Shown here in pieces: positions 40,620 to 49,819 of a stretch of 64,000 nt of DNA. Position 1 is the first letter of the stretch. The number at the start of each line of letters is the position of its first letter. The stretch comes from CAZESS01 sp964414415. Lineage in GTDB: Archaea > Thermoplasmatota > E2 > UBA202 > DSCA01. The stretch lies in contig CAYPWJ010000005.1 of the NCBI GenBank assembly GCA_964414415.1, forward strand, positions 44,450 to 108,449, given 5' to 3'. The notes under the pieces were generated by a model. The model was not told the DNA's origin. It ran no database searches and saw only the letters and a program-made list of their open reading frames with translations. The position numbers and the translations under genes are program-made.

Positions 40620-41903
40620 ATGAAACCGGTGTTGCAGGTCGCCCTGGATCTCGTAAACCTGGACCGTGCGATGCAAATCGCGCGGGAGGCACTGGAGGGC
40701 GGCGTCGACTGGCTGGAGGCGGGAACACCGCTGATAAAGGCGGAGGGCATGGACGCCGTGCGCCGCCTGGCGGAGCTGGACGTGCCGGTGATCGCCGACA
40801 TGAAGACGATGGACGTCGGCGACGTCGAAGTCGAGATGGCGGCCAAGGCCGGCGCCTCGGTTATCTGCCTGCTGGGCGTCGCCAGCGACGAGACGCTGCG
40901 AGAGGGCATCGCGGCGGCGCATCGCTACGGCGCCGATATCCTGGTTGACCTGATGCGCGTCTCCGACCTCGAGGCACGGGCGCAGCGTGCCGAGGAGCTC
41001 GGCGCCGACTACGTTGGCGTCCATGTCTCCATCGACGAGCAGATGACCGGGCGGGAGCCCTACGATGACATCCGAAAGGTTGCTTCCTGCTGCTCGGTTC
41101 CTGTCGCGGCGGCAGGCGGCATCACCAGCGAGACCGCAGCGCTGGCGGTCGAAAACGGCGCCAGCATCGTCGTCGTCGGCGGCGCCATAATCAAGGCCGA
41201 GCAGGTCACCGAGGCAGCGCGTGCGATAAAAACGGCTATGCGGCAGGGCACCGCAATCGAAAGCGACCTGTTTAAAAAATACGGCCGCAGTGAGATGCGG
41301 CAGGCGCTGCAGCGGGTGTCGACATGCAACCTCTGCGATGCGATGCACAACGCCGGTGCACTGCGCGGCATACGACCCATCAGGCAGGGCTACCACATGG
41401 TCGGGCCGGCGGTCACCGTCAAGACCATGGACGGCGACTGGGCAAAGGTAGTGGAGGCCATCGACGCCGCGGAGGAGGGAGACGTCATCGTCGTGCAGGC
41501 CGGCGCGGGGCGGCGGGCGGTCTGGGGCGAGCTTGCCACGTGGAGCGCCGTGAAAAACGGCATCGCCGGCGTGGTCGTCGACGGCGCCGTCAGGGACATC
41601 GCCGACGTCAGAGAGCTGGACATCCCGGTGTTCACCCGCCGGATGGTCCCCGAGGCAGGCGAGCCGAAGGGCTACGGCGAAATCGGCTACGAGGTCGTCT
41701 GCGGCGGGCAGACCATGCGCTCCGGTGACTGGCTGGTCGGCGACGACAGCGGCCTGGTGGTCATTCCCAGGGAGCGGGTGCAGGAGGTCGCCAACCGGGC
41801 GGTCAACGTCCACGAGCGGGAAAACCGGATGCGCGAGGAAATCAGACGGGGGAGCTCACTCGGCAGGGTGCTCGAGCTCCAAAAGTGGGAGAAAAAACAG
41901 TAG
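40620..41903 (+). CDS. Bifunctional 3-hexulose-6-phosphate synthase / RraA-like protein
   Basis: 427 aa, a fusion. Residues 1-205 are an OMPDC-fold hexulose-6-phosphate synthase, with DMKTMD as the D-x-K-x-x-D active site and GGITSETAALAVENGAS. Residues 215-427 are RraA-like (GELATWSAVKNGIAG, VVDGAVRDI). In archaea lacking the oxidative pentose pathway, the synthase runs in reverse with the isomerase (hxlB, in this window at 57098) to make ribulose-5-phosphate from fructose-6-phosphate. The RraA-like half has no settled function here; related proteins are aldolases or ribonuclease regulators. A TTTTTATACG box 26 nt upstream supports a leaderless ATG. Confidence 0.88.
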   Translation: MKPVLQVALDLVNLDRAMQIAREALEGGVDWLEAGTPLIKAEGMDAVRRLAELDVPVIADMKTMDVGDVEVEMAAKAGASVICLLGVASDETLREGIAAAHRYGADILVDLMRVSDLEARAQRAEELGADYVGVHVSIDEQMTGREPYDDIRKVASCCSVPVAAAGGITSETAALAVENGASIVVVGGAIIKAEQVTEAARAIKTAMRQGTAIESDLFKKYGRSEMRQALQRVSTCNLCDAMHNAGALRGIRPIRQGYHMVGPAVTVKTMDGDWAKVVEAIDAAEEGDVIVVQAGAGRRAVWGELATWSAVKNGIAGVVVDGAVRDIADVRELDIPVFTRRMVPEAGEPKGYGEIGYEVVCGGQTMRSGDWLVGDDSGLVVIPRERVQEVANRAVNVHERENRMREEIRRGSSLGRVLELQKWEKKQ

Positions 41904-41909
41904 CCCGGC

Positions 41910-42536
41910 TCAATAGATTGCTATCAGGTGCCGTGCCCACTGCAGCTTTTTGCGTTTTACCTCCAGGTCCTTGCCCTCCTTGGGTTGTGGATGCTCGAAG
42001 TCGAAGCCGAGCAGCGTGACCGACACAGCATCGCATGTCTTGGCGAGGAAATACGCGCGGTCGCCGTCGGTGAAGCCGCCAAAGTTGTAGACGCCATCGA
42101 GAGGCACCGCCTGCGTGGTCGCCACGACCGGGGCGGCAAAGCGTGGCACATAGCGCCGCAGCGCGGGGATGTTGTCTCCATGGGCGTGGATGACCATGAT
42201 GCTGCCGTGCTCGCTGGCCTGTATCTGGTCGTCGACGTTGCCGTCGAGATCGGTGACGATGACGTCTGGATGGACACCGCAGCGCAGCAGCGTCGAGGTG
42301 GCCTCGTCCGCGGCGATGACGACGTCGGTGCAGGCCGGTATTTCAGGTGCAAGGCTGTCCGCTGCCCCACATACGGTCACGTCTTTGCCCGTGAGAACGT
42401 CTCGCAATACCTCCGGTGACGCCGGCTCGTCCACCAGCGACTGGAGGACACGGGCCGCTTTTTCGTCTGCCTCTCTGCTGAAATGAAAGTCGGCGAGGAT
42501 CCGCTCGTAGATAGGCTCCCAGGTCCGGAAGTCCAT
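41910..42536 (-). CDS. mptE: 6-hydroxymethylpterin diphosphokinase MptE-like (DUF115)
   Basis: 208 aa. DVVIAADEATSTLLRCGVHP, DVIVTDLDGN and LLGFDFEHP are characteristic of the archaeal DUF115/MptE family, which makes 6-hydroxymethyldihydropterin pyrophosphate for folate or tetrahydromethanopterin. It is last in a purE-guaAB-mptE operon with 1 nt between guaAB and mptE. The link is sensible because the pterin precursor is made from GTP. Confidence 0.85.
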   Translation of the reverse strand: MDFRTWEPIYERILADFHFSREADEKAARVLQSLVDEPASPEVLRDVLTGKDVTVCGAADSLAPEIPACTDVVIAADEATSTLLRCGVHPDVIVTDLDGNVDDQIQASEHGSIMVIHAHGDNIPALRRYVPRFAAPVVATTQAVPLDGVYNFGGFTDGDRAYFLAKTCDAVSVTLLGFDFEHPQPKEGKDLEVKRKKLQWARHLIAIY

Positions 42537-42537
42537 C

Positions 42538-43482
42538 CTACTCCCATTCGACGGTGCCCGGCGGCTTGTGAGTGATGTCGTAGACCACGCGGTTTACCTG
42601 GTCGAGTTCGTTGGTGATGCGGGTGGAGATGCCGTCAAGAACGTCATAGGGGACACGGCTGAAGGTGGCAGTCATCGCATCCAGCGACTCGACGGAGCGA
42701 ACCGCGATGGTGTATCCATACGCTCGCCTATCGCCGTGCACGCCGACGGTCTTGACAGGGAGCAACACGGCAAAATATTGCCATGGCTTCGACATTGTGC
42801 CCTCTGCAACCGCCTGGTCGACCTCTTCCTCGACGATGGCGCAGGCCTCTCTGATAACGCTGGCGCGCTCCGGCGTCACCTCGCCGATGATGCGAACCGC
42901 AAGCCCGGGGCCGGGAAACGGCTGCCGTTCAGCCACGGGCAAATCCATCGCGCGGGCGATCGCGCGAACCTCGTCTTTGTAGAGATCGCGGAGCGGCTCA
43001 ACGAGCTCAAGGTCCATGTCCTCGGGTAGGCCGCCGACGTTGTGATGTGACTTGATGGTGTCGCGGAGGTCGCCGCCGCTCTCAATCCAGTCGGGGGCGA
43101 TGGTGCCCTGGATGAGGTAGCCGGCGTCGACATCGCGGGCCACCTGCTCGAAGATCCTGATGAATTTTTCGCCGATGACCGTGCGTTTCTCCTCGGGGTC
43201 GACGACGCCGGCCAGCGCCTCGTAGAACTCCTCAGCCGCATCGACGTAGCGGAGCGTCAGGTCCATGTCGCCGATGATCTCTCTGACCTGGTCGCCCTCG
43301 TCTTTCCGCATGCAGCCCGTGTCGACGTAGATGGCGGTAAGGTCGCTGCCGAGAGCCATGCTGCCAAGCGTGGCGGCAACCGTCGAGTCAACGCCGCCGG
43401 AGGTGGCGATGACGGCGGTGCCGTCAACCTGTTGTCGTATCTCTTCGACGGCCTGCTCGATGAACGCCTCCGGCTCAAACAT
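42538..43482 (-). CDS. guaAB: GMP synthase, ATP-pyrophosphatase subunit B
   Basis: 314 aa. PP-loop SGGVDST (about 25-32), then the GMP synthase dimerisation domain with RPFPGPGLAVRIIGE-like sequence (here QPFPGPGLAVRIIGE) and KPPGTVEWE at the C-terminus. In archaea GMP synthase is split; the glutaminase subunit is not in this window. Its start overlaps the purE stop by 8 nt. Confidence 0.93.
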   Translation of the reverse strand: MFEPEAFIEQAVEEIRQQVDGTAVIATSGGVDSTVAATLGSMALGSDLTAIYVDTGCMRKDEGDQVREIIGDMDLTLRYVDAAEEFYEALAGVVDPEEKRTVIGEKFIRIFEQVARDVDAGYLIQGTIAPDWIESGGDLRDTIKSHHNVGGLPEDMDLELVEPLRDLYKDEVRAIARAMDLPVAERQPFPGPGLAVRIIGEVTPERASVIREACAIVEEEVDQAVAEGTMSKPWQYFAVLLPVKTVGVHGDRRAYGYTIAVRSVESLDAMTATFSRVPYDVLDGISTRITNELDQVNRVVYDITHKPPGTVEWE

Positions 43483-43912
43483 ATTTCTGCCTCATCTCCT
43501 CCCGGTAATGCTCAAGACGATCCCGCACCTCCTGATGTCGCACGGCAAGGATTTCCGCCGCCAGCAATGCTGCGTTGTCGCCCCGGTCGAGGCCGACCGC
43601 CGCCACGGGAACGCCGGGCGGCATCTGGACGATGGAGAGGATGGCGTCCATGTTGACCTTGCCCGATACAGGGACGCCGATGACCGGCTTCGTGGTATGC
43701 GAGGCAAGGCTGCCCGGTAGCGCCGCAGCAAGGCCAGCGATGGCGATAAAGACGTCTGCATCCCCCGTGGCGATGTCCTTCAGTTTCTCCGGGGTACGAT
43801 GCGCCGACGCGACGACGGTCTCGTAGGGGATGTCAAGGCGCTCAAGCTTTTTTTCTGCTTTGGCGGCGACGGGCTCGTCGCTCGTGCTTCCCATGACAAT
43901 TGTTACCTTCAT
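43475..43912 (-). CDS. purE: 5-(carboxyamino)imidazole ribonucleotide mutase / AIR carboxylase PurE
   Basis: 145 aa. GSTSDEPVA and VASAHRTPEKL near the N-terminus and IAGLAAALPG fit the substrate phosphate and base-binding segments of PurE. It carries out the carboxylation step in purine synthesis. A minus-strand TTTTTATTAACC box 26 nt upstream of the ATG marks the promoter of the purE-guaAB-mptE operon. Confidence 0.9.
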   Translation of the reverse strand: MKVTIVMGSTSDEPVAAKAEKKLERLDIPYETVVASAHRTPEKLKDIATGDADVFIAIAGLAAALPGSLASHTTKPVIGVPVSGKVNMDAILSIVQMPPGVPVAAVGLDRGDNAALLAAEILAVRHQEVRDRLEHYREEMRQKYV

Positions 43913-43986
43913 GGTTCCGAAAACAGGGCGGGTTAATAAAAATTTGCAGATGACAAAGGATTTTAATACCGCCGGGCTTCACCTCC

Positions 43987-44814
43987 ATGGCCGACCTGTG
44001 CTGCAACTGCCACATTCATCTCGGCGATGCATTCCTTTCGCCCCCGGAACAGGAATGGACGGTCGAGGAGCTGGTGGCGCCGCCCGACGGCTACAAGCAC
44101 CGGATGCTCCGCCAGGCGAGCAGCGACGACATCATCGGTGGTATGCACCGTGCGCTACGCGCGATGCGCGACAGCGGCGTCACTCATTTCGTCGACTTCC
44201 GTGAGGGCGGCCGTGCAGGCGTCGGACTGCTCAGGAAGGCGATGCGGCGGGTGGACGACATCACGGGCATCGTCATGGCGCGTCCCCGGCAGCATCGCTA
44301 CGACGCCGGGGAACTCGATGTATTGCTGCGGCAGACGGACGGCATCGGGGTGAGCAGCGCCCTCGACTGGCCGCAAAGGGAACTGGAACAGGTGGCGGCG
44401 CATGTACGGCGGCATGGCAAGCAGTTTGCGCTGCATGTCAGCGAGGCTGTCCGGGAGGACATCGAGGAGGTGCTGGCGCTGCAGCCTTCATTGCTGGTGC
44501 ATTGCTGCCGGGCAACCGACGGCGACCTGCAGGCCGTCGCCGATGCAGGGGTGCCGGTGGTGGTGTGTCCGCGCGCCAATGCCTTTTTCGGGCTTCGGCC
44601 TCCCGTTGAGCGGATGCTTGACATTGGCATTCCGCTGATGCTGGGGACGGACAACGCGATGCTCGTGTCGCCCGACATGGAGGCTGAGGTCGCGTATCTC
44701 CAGGCGCACTTTGACGTGTCTCGGGCCGACGTAGCGGCGATGACAGCGGCCAATCCAAGGAAATATTTAAATGTAGGCGGCAATATTCACCAATCAGCCG
44801 GAGGGAATCCTTAA
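43987..44814 (+). CDS. Amidohydrolase-family metal-dependent deaminase-like protein
   Basis: 275 aa. Metal ligands are complete: HIH (His9, His11), FALHVSE, LLVHCC and LGTDNAM for the final Asp. It is shorter than most cytosine or adenosine deaminases. VCPRANAFFGL is typical of the nucleoside/S-adenosylhomocysteine deaminase branch. The substrate is unclear; nucleoside or pterin chemistry would suit its purine neighbours. GGATTTTAATACC about 26 nt upstream supports the start. Confidence 0.78.
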   Translation: MADLCCNCHIHLGDAFLSPPEQEWTVEELVAPPDGYKHRMLRQASSDDIIGGMHRALRAMRDSGVTHFVDFREGGRAGVGLLRKAMRRVDDITGIVMARPRQHRYDAGELDVLLRQTDGIGVSSALDWPQRELEQVAAHVRRHGKQFALHVSEAVREDIEEVLALQPSLLVHCCRATDGDLQAVADAGVPVVVCPRANAFFGLRPPVERMLDIGIPLMLGTDNAMLVSPDMEAEVAYLQAHFDVSRADVAAMTAANPRKYLNVGGNIHQSAGGNP

Positions 44815-44855
44815 CCTGCTGCGTCCTGCACGTGGCGCAGGAGGGACCCTCTTTC

Positions 44856-44877
44856 CACCGAGGAAACACCGAGGAAA
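44856..44877 (+). repeat. Perfect 11-bp tandem repeat at the CBS gene ribosome site
   Basis: CACCGAGGAAA occurs twice in direct succession immediately before the ATG at 44880; each copy carries a GAGG Shine-Dalgarno-like core. The region 44815-44855 also has an imperfect hairpin (CTGCG...CGCAG). Confidence 0.6.
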
Positions 44878-44879
44878 CA

Positions 44880-45731
44880 ATGAACAAGAATCAAAAAGTC
44901 AAGGATGTCATGACCACGGATGTCATCACGGCGACGGTACCAGGCAACCGCGAGGACGTGCTCCGTCTCTTTGGAAAGCACGAGATAACGGGCATGCCGG
45001 TCGTCAAGGCCGGGACGAGCACCCTGGCCGGCATCGTCACCAGGAGCGACCTGTTCCGCCACAACGAGGAGGAGCAGCTCGCGCTCATCATGAACGAGCG
45101 CCCGCTAACCGTTGGGATGGAGGACTCCATCGAGGAGACAGCAACCGTGTTTTATCGGGAGCGGGTGCACGGGCTGCCCGTGGTGGAGAACGGCGAACTG
45201 CAGGGCATCATCGCTCCCTCGGACATCCTTCGCCTCATCACGACCTTTGACGGAGACGCCGTCGAGGATTACCTCTCACCGTTGTTCATCCCGATTTACC
45301 AAGAGACACCATTGCCGGCGGTCATGCGGATATTCAAGATAACCGATGTTGACGCGGTGCCCGTCATCGACGACGAGGGGGCACTGGCCGGCATCGTCGG
45401 CGACGGCGACCTGTTCACCTTTTCGCATCTGCAGGAGAGCGTCGGGAAGTCAGAGATGGGCCTCGGCGAGGACGAGGACATGTGGAGCTGGGAGGGCATC
45501 CGGGACGTCATGCGCCTCTACTATGAGACGTCGAAGATAGAGCTGCCGCCGATCCCGGTGAAGGAGGTCATGGTGACGGATATCCTCACGGTGTTCAGGA
45601 AGACCCCGATATCCAGCGTGGCGGAAAAGATGCTCAACAACGATGTCAACCAGTTGCCCGTCATGGACGAGAACGACGAGCTGATGGGCATGGTCAGCGA
45701 CATCGACCTCCTGAAGGCAATTATTTTGTGA
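44880..45731 (+). CDS. Four-CBS-domain protein
   Basis: 283 aa made of two Bateman pairs: MTTDVITATVPGN, MNERPLTVGMEDS, YLSPLFIPIYQETP and MVTDILTVFRKTP each open a CBS repeat. There is no fused catalytic domain. CBS pairs bind adenosyl ligands (AMP, ATP, SAM) to sense energy state. The ATG at 44880 follows GAGGAAACA; an in-frame GTG at 44832 is less likely because it adds non-conserved residues. It is 4 nt upstream of glyS, so the two are co-transcribed. Confidence 0.85.
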   Translation: MNKNQKVKDVMTTDVITATVPGNREDVLRLFGKHEITGMPVVKAGTSTLAGIVTRSDLFRHNEEEQLALIMNERPLTVGMEDSIEETATVFYRERVHGLPVVENGELQGIIAPSDILRLITTFDGDAVEDYLSPLFIPIYQETPLPAVMRIFKITDVDAVPVIDDEGALAGIVGDGDLFTFSHLQESVGKSEMGLGEDEDMWSWEGIRDVMRLYYETSKIELPPIPVKEVMVTDILTVFRKTPISSVAEKMLNNDVNQLPVMDENDELMGMVSDIDLLKAIIL

Positions 45732-45735
45732 TGGC

Positions 45736-47361
45736 ATGGATGTCTACAGCGAGATAGTGTCCCTGGCGAAGCGACGCGGCTTTTTTTATCCCTCATTCGA
45801 CATCTACGGAGGCGAGGCAGGCTTCTACGACTACGGGCCGCTGGGCACCCGACTGAAACAGCGGGTGGAAGAAAAATGGCGTTCCTTCTACGTCCTCCGT
45901 GAGGGATGCATGGAGATATCGACGCCGGCGATCACGCCGTACGCGGTCTTCAAGGCGTCGGGCCACGTCGACAAGTTCCTGGATGTCGTGCTGTCCTGCC
46001 CGGAATGCGGCTTCTCTGCAAAGGAGGAAAGCGTCGAGGAACCCTACCGCTCCGAGCTGGAGTGCCCCGAGTGCGGCGGGGCGCTGCAGCGCGGCGAGAT
46101 GAACCTGATGTTTGAGACCGAGACCGGCGCGATGGACCGGCGGCAGGCCTTCCTGCGGCCGGAGACGGCGCAGGGCATCTTCGTCGATTTTCCCTTCCTC
46201 TACCAGTTTTCCCGCAAACAGCTCCCGATGGGCGTGGTACAGGTCGGTACGGGCTTCCGCAACGAGGTGTCGCCGCGCCAGAGTCTCTACCGGCTCCGGG
46301 AGTTCACGATGGCCGAAGCGGAAATCTTCTTTGATCCTGAGGACAAGACGCATCCCCGCTTTGACAAGGTCGCCGACGACACCCTGACGGTCATCCCGGC
46401 CGGCGGCACGGAACGTGAAGCAACGGTGGGCTCGCTTCTGGAAGACGGCGTAATCGGCAACCAGGCGCTCGCCTACTACGTCGCCCTGACCAGGCGGTTC
46501 CTGCTGGCGGTGGGCATCGATGAGGCGAAGCTGCGGTTCCGGCAGCATGAGGCCGACGAGATGGCTCATTATGCGACTGACTGCTGGGACGCCGAGGTGT
46601 CGACGGCGCTGGGCTGGATAGAATGCGTGGGCATCGCCGACCGGACGGCGTATGACCTCAACGCGCATATGAAGGCGACGGGCGAGGACATGACCGCGTT
46701 CCGGCGGTATGACGAAACGAGGCGGGAGACGAAGCGGCGTGTCGTCCCGGACATGGCGAAGCTGGGTCCCAAGTTCAAGAAAAAAGCCAAGGACATCGCC
46801 GACCGGCTTGAGGGGATAGAGGAGGTGGAGCAGGCGGATGACGGCGTCACGGTGACAGTGGACGGCGAAGACATCGACATCGACCCGGCGTTCTACGAGG
46901 TGAGGGAGGAGGAGGAAACCATCACCGGCGAGAGCTTCATCCCGCACGTGGTGGAGCCCTCCTACGGCGTCGACCGCATCGTCTACAGCATCCTGGAGCA
47001 CAGCTACCAGAGGACAGAAAAGGAGGGCGAGGAATACGTCAGGCTGCAGCTACCACCCGGCATCGCGCCCATCGCCGCCGGGGTGTTCCCGCTTGTCAGC
47101 AAGGAGGGACTGCCCGACATCGCCCGGGAGATATCCAGCGAGTTGCGCAGCCGGGGCATCTTGACCTATTACGACGAGGGCGGCAGCATCGGTCGGCGGT
47201 ACGCCCGGATGGATGAAGTCGGGACGCCCTACTGCGTCACCGTTGATTTCGATACCCTCAAGGACGGCACGGTGACGGTCCGCCATCGTGACACCACGGA
47301 GCAGGTGCGTGTCCCACGCGGCGAGCTGGCCGGCTGGCTGCAGGACCGGATAGCGGGGTAG
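45736..47361 (+). CDS. glyS: Glycyl-tRNA synthetase (class II, alpha2 type)
   Basis: 541 aa. The N-terminal block RRGFFYPSFDIYGG with GFYDYGPLG, a zinc-like insertion (CPECGF, CPECGG), FLRPETAQGIF (motif 2 region) and a C-terminal anticodon-binding domain (GIAPIAAGVFPLV, YDEGGSIGRRYARMDEVGTP) mark the archaeal/eukaryotic type GlyRS. It follows the CBS gene in the same transcript. Confidence 0.94.
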   Translation: MDVYSEIVSLAKRRGFFYPSFDIYGGEAGFYDYGPLGTRLKQRVEEKWRSFYVLREGCMEISTPAITPYAVFKASGHVDKFLDVVLSCPECGFSAKEESVEEPYRSELECPECGGALQRGEMNLMFETETGAMDRRQAFLRPETAQGIFVDFPFLYQFSRKQLPMGVVQVGTGFRNEVSPRQSLYRLREFTMAEAEIFFDPEDKTHPRFDKVADDTLTVIPAGGTEREATVGSLLEDGVIGNQALAYYVALTRRFLLAVGIDEAKLRFRQHEADEMAHYATDCWDAEVSTALGWIECVGIADRTAYDLNAHMKATGEDMTAFRRYDETRRETKRRVVPDMAKLGPKFKKKAKDIADRLEGIEEVEQADDGVTVTVDGEDIDIDPAFYEVREEEETITGESFIPHVVEPSYGVDRIVYSILEHSYQRTEKEGEEYVRLQLPPGIAPIAAGVFPLVSKEGLPDIAREISSELRSRGILTYYDEGGSIGRRYARMDEVGTPYCVTVDFDTLKDGTVTVRHRDTTEQVRVPRGELAGWLQDRIAG

Positions 47362-47397
47362 ACCATGCTGACGACAGTGGCGCTTCTTATCCCGAGA

Positions 47398-47429
47398 AAG
47401 TGAAGGAAAAAAGAAGAAAGAAAAAGCGG
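47398..47429 (-). terminator. T-rich terminator of the acyl-CoA synthetase gene
   Basis: Read on the minus strand, the stop codon is followed within 10 nt by CTTTTTCTTTCTTC and TTTTTTCC, a poly-T tract. The 68-bp gap to the glyS stop contains nothing else recognisable. Confidence 0.5.
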
Positions 47430-49040
47430 TTAGCTGCTCTTTTTCTCGCGTTCGCGCTTGCGGAGCTCGACTCGGCGTATCTTGCCGCTGATGGTCTTGG
47501 GCAGCTCGTCGACGAACTCTATCTCCCGCGGGTACTTGTAGGGCGCCGTCTCCTCCTTGACGAAGCGCTGCAGCGTGTCGATGAGTTCCTCGCCCGGCTC
47601 GTATCCCTCGGCGAGGACGACGTAGGCCTTGACGATGTTGCCGCGGATTTCGTGCGGCGACGCGACGACGGCTGCCTCGACGACCGAGGGATGCTTGACA
47701 AGTGCATCCTCGACTTCGAAGGGGCCGATGCGGTAGCCCGATGCCTTGATGACATCGTCGGCGCGACCTTCGAACCAGAAGTAGCCGTCCTCATCTTTCT
47801 TGGCGAGATCGCCGGTCAGATACCAGCCGTTCTCCGCCAGCTCCTCCAGGTCGTCGCCGTTCCAGTATCCGACCATCAGGCCGGGGTGGTCGATGGGCAC
47901 CGCTATCTGGCCTATCTTGCCGGGAGGCAGCTCCTCGCCATCCTCATCGACGATGGTGGCACCGGAGCCGGGCATCGGCTTGCCCATCGAGCCATACCGG
48001 ACGTCGATGCCGTCGTAGTTGCAGACCAGGCCGGAGCTCTCCGTCTGGCCGTAGCCGTCATGTATCTGCAGGCCGAACGCGCGCTTGAAGCGCTCGATGA
48101 CCTCGCGGTTCAGCGCCTCGCCGGCGCTCAGGAACTTGGTCATGTCGGACAGGTCATATGCTTCGAGGTCCTCCTGCGCCCATATCCGGTACTCGGTCGG
48201 CGTGGCGCAGAGCTTGTTAACCCCGTATTTCTCCATGAGCTCGAGGAACGTGGTGGCATCGAAGCGGCCCTTGTAGATGACCTGCGACGCGCCGACGGTG
48301 ATGGCGACGCCGAGTGGGCTCCAGAACCATTTCGCCCAGCCGGGCGAGGTGGTCGACCACAGCACCTCGTCGGGATGCGCGTTCCACCAGTAACGTGCAT
48401 TGGTCTTGAGGAAGCAGTACATCCACTTGTGGTCGTGGAGCACGCCCTTGGGGTCACCCGTGGTACCGGATGTGTAGTTGATGGTCATGATGTCGTCCGC
48501 CGTGATGTCCTGCGGCTCCAGCTCTGCTGAGGCGTCGCTCACGAGGTCGTCGTAGCGCTGCCAGCCGTCGCGGTCGCCGCCTACCAGAATGAAGTTTTCG
48601 AGTGGTGTCTTGTCGCGGACGTTGTCGACGTGTTCCGCCGCCGAGGGCGAGGCAACGATGGTCGTCGCTTCGCAGTTAGTCGAGCGGTACTCGATGTTTT
48701 TCTCCCTGAGCATCTCTGGGCAGGGCACGACGATGGCCCCCATCTTGAACGCGCCGATCTGGGTGTAGAAGACCTCGGGCAGGCGGGGCAGCACGACCAT
48801 GACGCGGTCACCCTTCTCGATGCCGAGGTTGAGCAGGGCGTTGGCCACGCGGTTGGCTTCGTCGCGGAGTTCCCTGTAGGTGATGACCTGCTCGTTTCCC
48901 TGGTCGTCCTCCCAGTAGATGGCTACCTGGTCGGGGTCCTCCGCGTGCTTGTCCACCGCCTTGGCGATGGTGTAATCCTCGGGAATGTCCCATTCGAAAT
49001 CCTTGATCCATTGTTCATAGTCGTCCATGGCTGTCACCAT
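47430..49040 (-). CDS. AMP-forming acyl-CoA synthetase (acetyl/medium-chain type)
   Basis: 536 aa. ANL motifs: INYTSGTTGDPKG (P-loop), YGQTESSG, WYLTGDLAKKD, GRADDVIKASGYRIGP (hinge and A8) and KTISGKIRR with the catalytic lysine. It activates a carboxylic acid to its CoA thioester with ATP giving AMP; acetate, propionate or medium-chain acids are possible. Two starts are close: ATG 49040 and ATG 49028; the CGGTTAAATGACG box fits the first slightly better. Divergent from the DUF432-mscS pair. Confidence 0.88.
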   Translation of the reverse strand: MVTAMDDYEQWIKDFEWDIPEDYTIAKAVDKHAEDPDQVAIYWEDDQGNEQVITYRELRDEANRVANALLNLGIEKGDRVMVVLPRLPEVFYTQIGAFKMGAIVVPCPEMLREKNIEYRSTNCEATTIVASPSAAEHVDNVRDKTPLENFILVGGDRDGWQRYDDLVSDASAELEPQDITADDIMTINYTSGTTGDPKGVLHDHKWMYCFLKTNARYWWNAHPDEVLWSTTSPGWAKWFWSPLGVAITVGASQVIYKGRFDATTFLELMEKYGVNKLCATPTEYRIWAQEDLEAYDLSDMTKFLSAGEALNREVIERFKRAFGLQIHDGYGQTESSGLVCNYDGIDVRYGSMGKPMPGSGATIVDEDGEELPPGKIGQIAVPIDHPGLMVGYWNGDDLEELAENGWYLTGDLAKKDEDGYFWFEGRADDVIKASGYRIGPFEVEDALVKHPSVVEAAVVASPHEIRGNIVKAYVVLAEGYEPGEELIDTLQRFVKEETAPYKYPREIEFVDELPKTISGKIRRVELRKREREKKSS

Positions 49041-49111
49041 GGCCGTGATAGGAAATCGTCATTTAACCGTTTTGGTATCAATGTTTTTATAGCGACACGT
49101 GATATGCCGGT

Positions 49112-49819
49112 GTGTTCGGCACCTACGATCTCGACACCCGGCTGACAGAGCAGGACATCGAGCTCTCAGTGACGGGAGAAGGCCGGCGGAAGCGCTATTA
49201 CCGCCGGGTGGGCAACGACGAGGTGGAGAAATACATCAACGCTGACCGTGGGAAGCTCATCGTGTGCCCAGTTGAGCCGGTCAACGCGCCTGATGACTCA
49301 GTGTCGGAGCATCTGCTGATCGAGCTCGAGCGACCGCTCATCATAGAGCCGGGCTCGACGGACGCGTTTTTTCTCAGATTTCCCATCGAGATCGGGGTGT
49401 TTCTCATCGACCCGACCGACGTGGAACGCATCGACCTGTTTACGCTGACGCATCCAAAGTACACCCTCTACGGGCCGCCGGAGAGCGGCGTCGTCTGCAA
49501 GTGGTGGAAGAGCGACGTATACGGCGAGGGTCCCCAGGTGGACCGGCTGTTCGAGGGTGTCCTGAAGGTAACGATTACCAACAACTATCATGAATGGATG
49601 GAGCTGGAAAAAGTGGTGTTTAGGGCCTTCGATATGAAGATCTTTTACAACAGCCATGCCTACATGGACGCCCGGCTCGTCATCGAAAAGCGGACCATCG
49701 GTGAGACCTCGTTTAAAGACCGGAAGCCAAAGGGCATGCACCGGGCGGTTGACATCTACCAGGCGAAGGGGCTCAAGAAGCTGGAGAAAAGCTACGTCAT
49801 CGAGTGGGGATTCCGATGA
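49112..49819 (+). CDS. DUF432-family protein
   Basis: 235 aa, soluble and beta-rich. FPIEIGVFLI and THPKYTLYGPPESGVVCKWW are features I associate with DUF432 (COG2430), an archaeal family of unknown function. The GTG start is 26 nt downstream of TTTTTATAGCG. The stop overlaps the mechanosensitive-channel ATG (ATGA). DUF432 genes are known next to mscS homologues in archaea, so it may be a channel partner. Confidence 0.75.
   Translation: MFGTYDLDTRLTEQDIELSVTGEGRRKRYYRRVGNDEVEKYINADRGKLIVCPVEPVNAPDDSVSEHLLIELERPLIIEPGSTDAFFLRFPIEIGVFLIDPTDVERIDLFTLTHPKYTLYGPPESGVVCKWWKSDVYGEGPQVDRLFEGVLKVTITNNYHEWMELEKVVFRAFDMKIFYNSHAYMDARLVIEKRTIGETSFKDRKPKGMHRAVDIYQAKGLKKLEKSYVIEWGFR

Noticed and set aside
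47362..47429. Small gene between glyS and the acyl-CoA synthetase
   Set aside because: Only a short purine-rich stretch; it reads as the T-rich terminator of the minus-strand gene.
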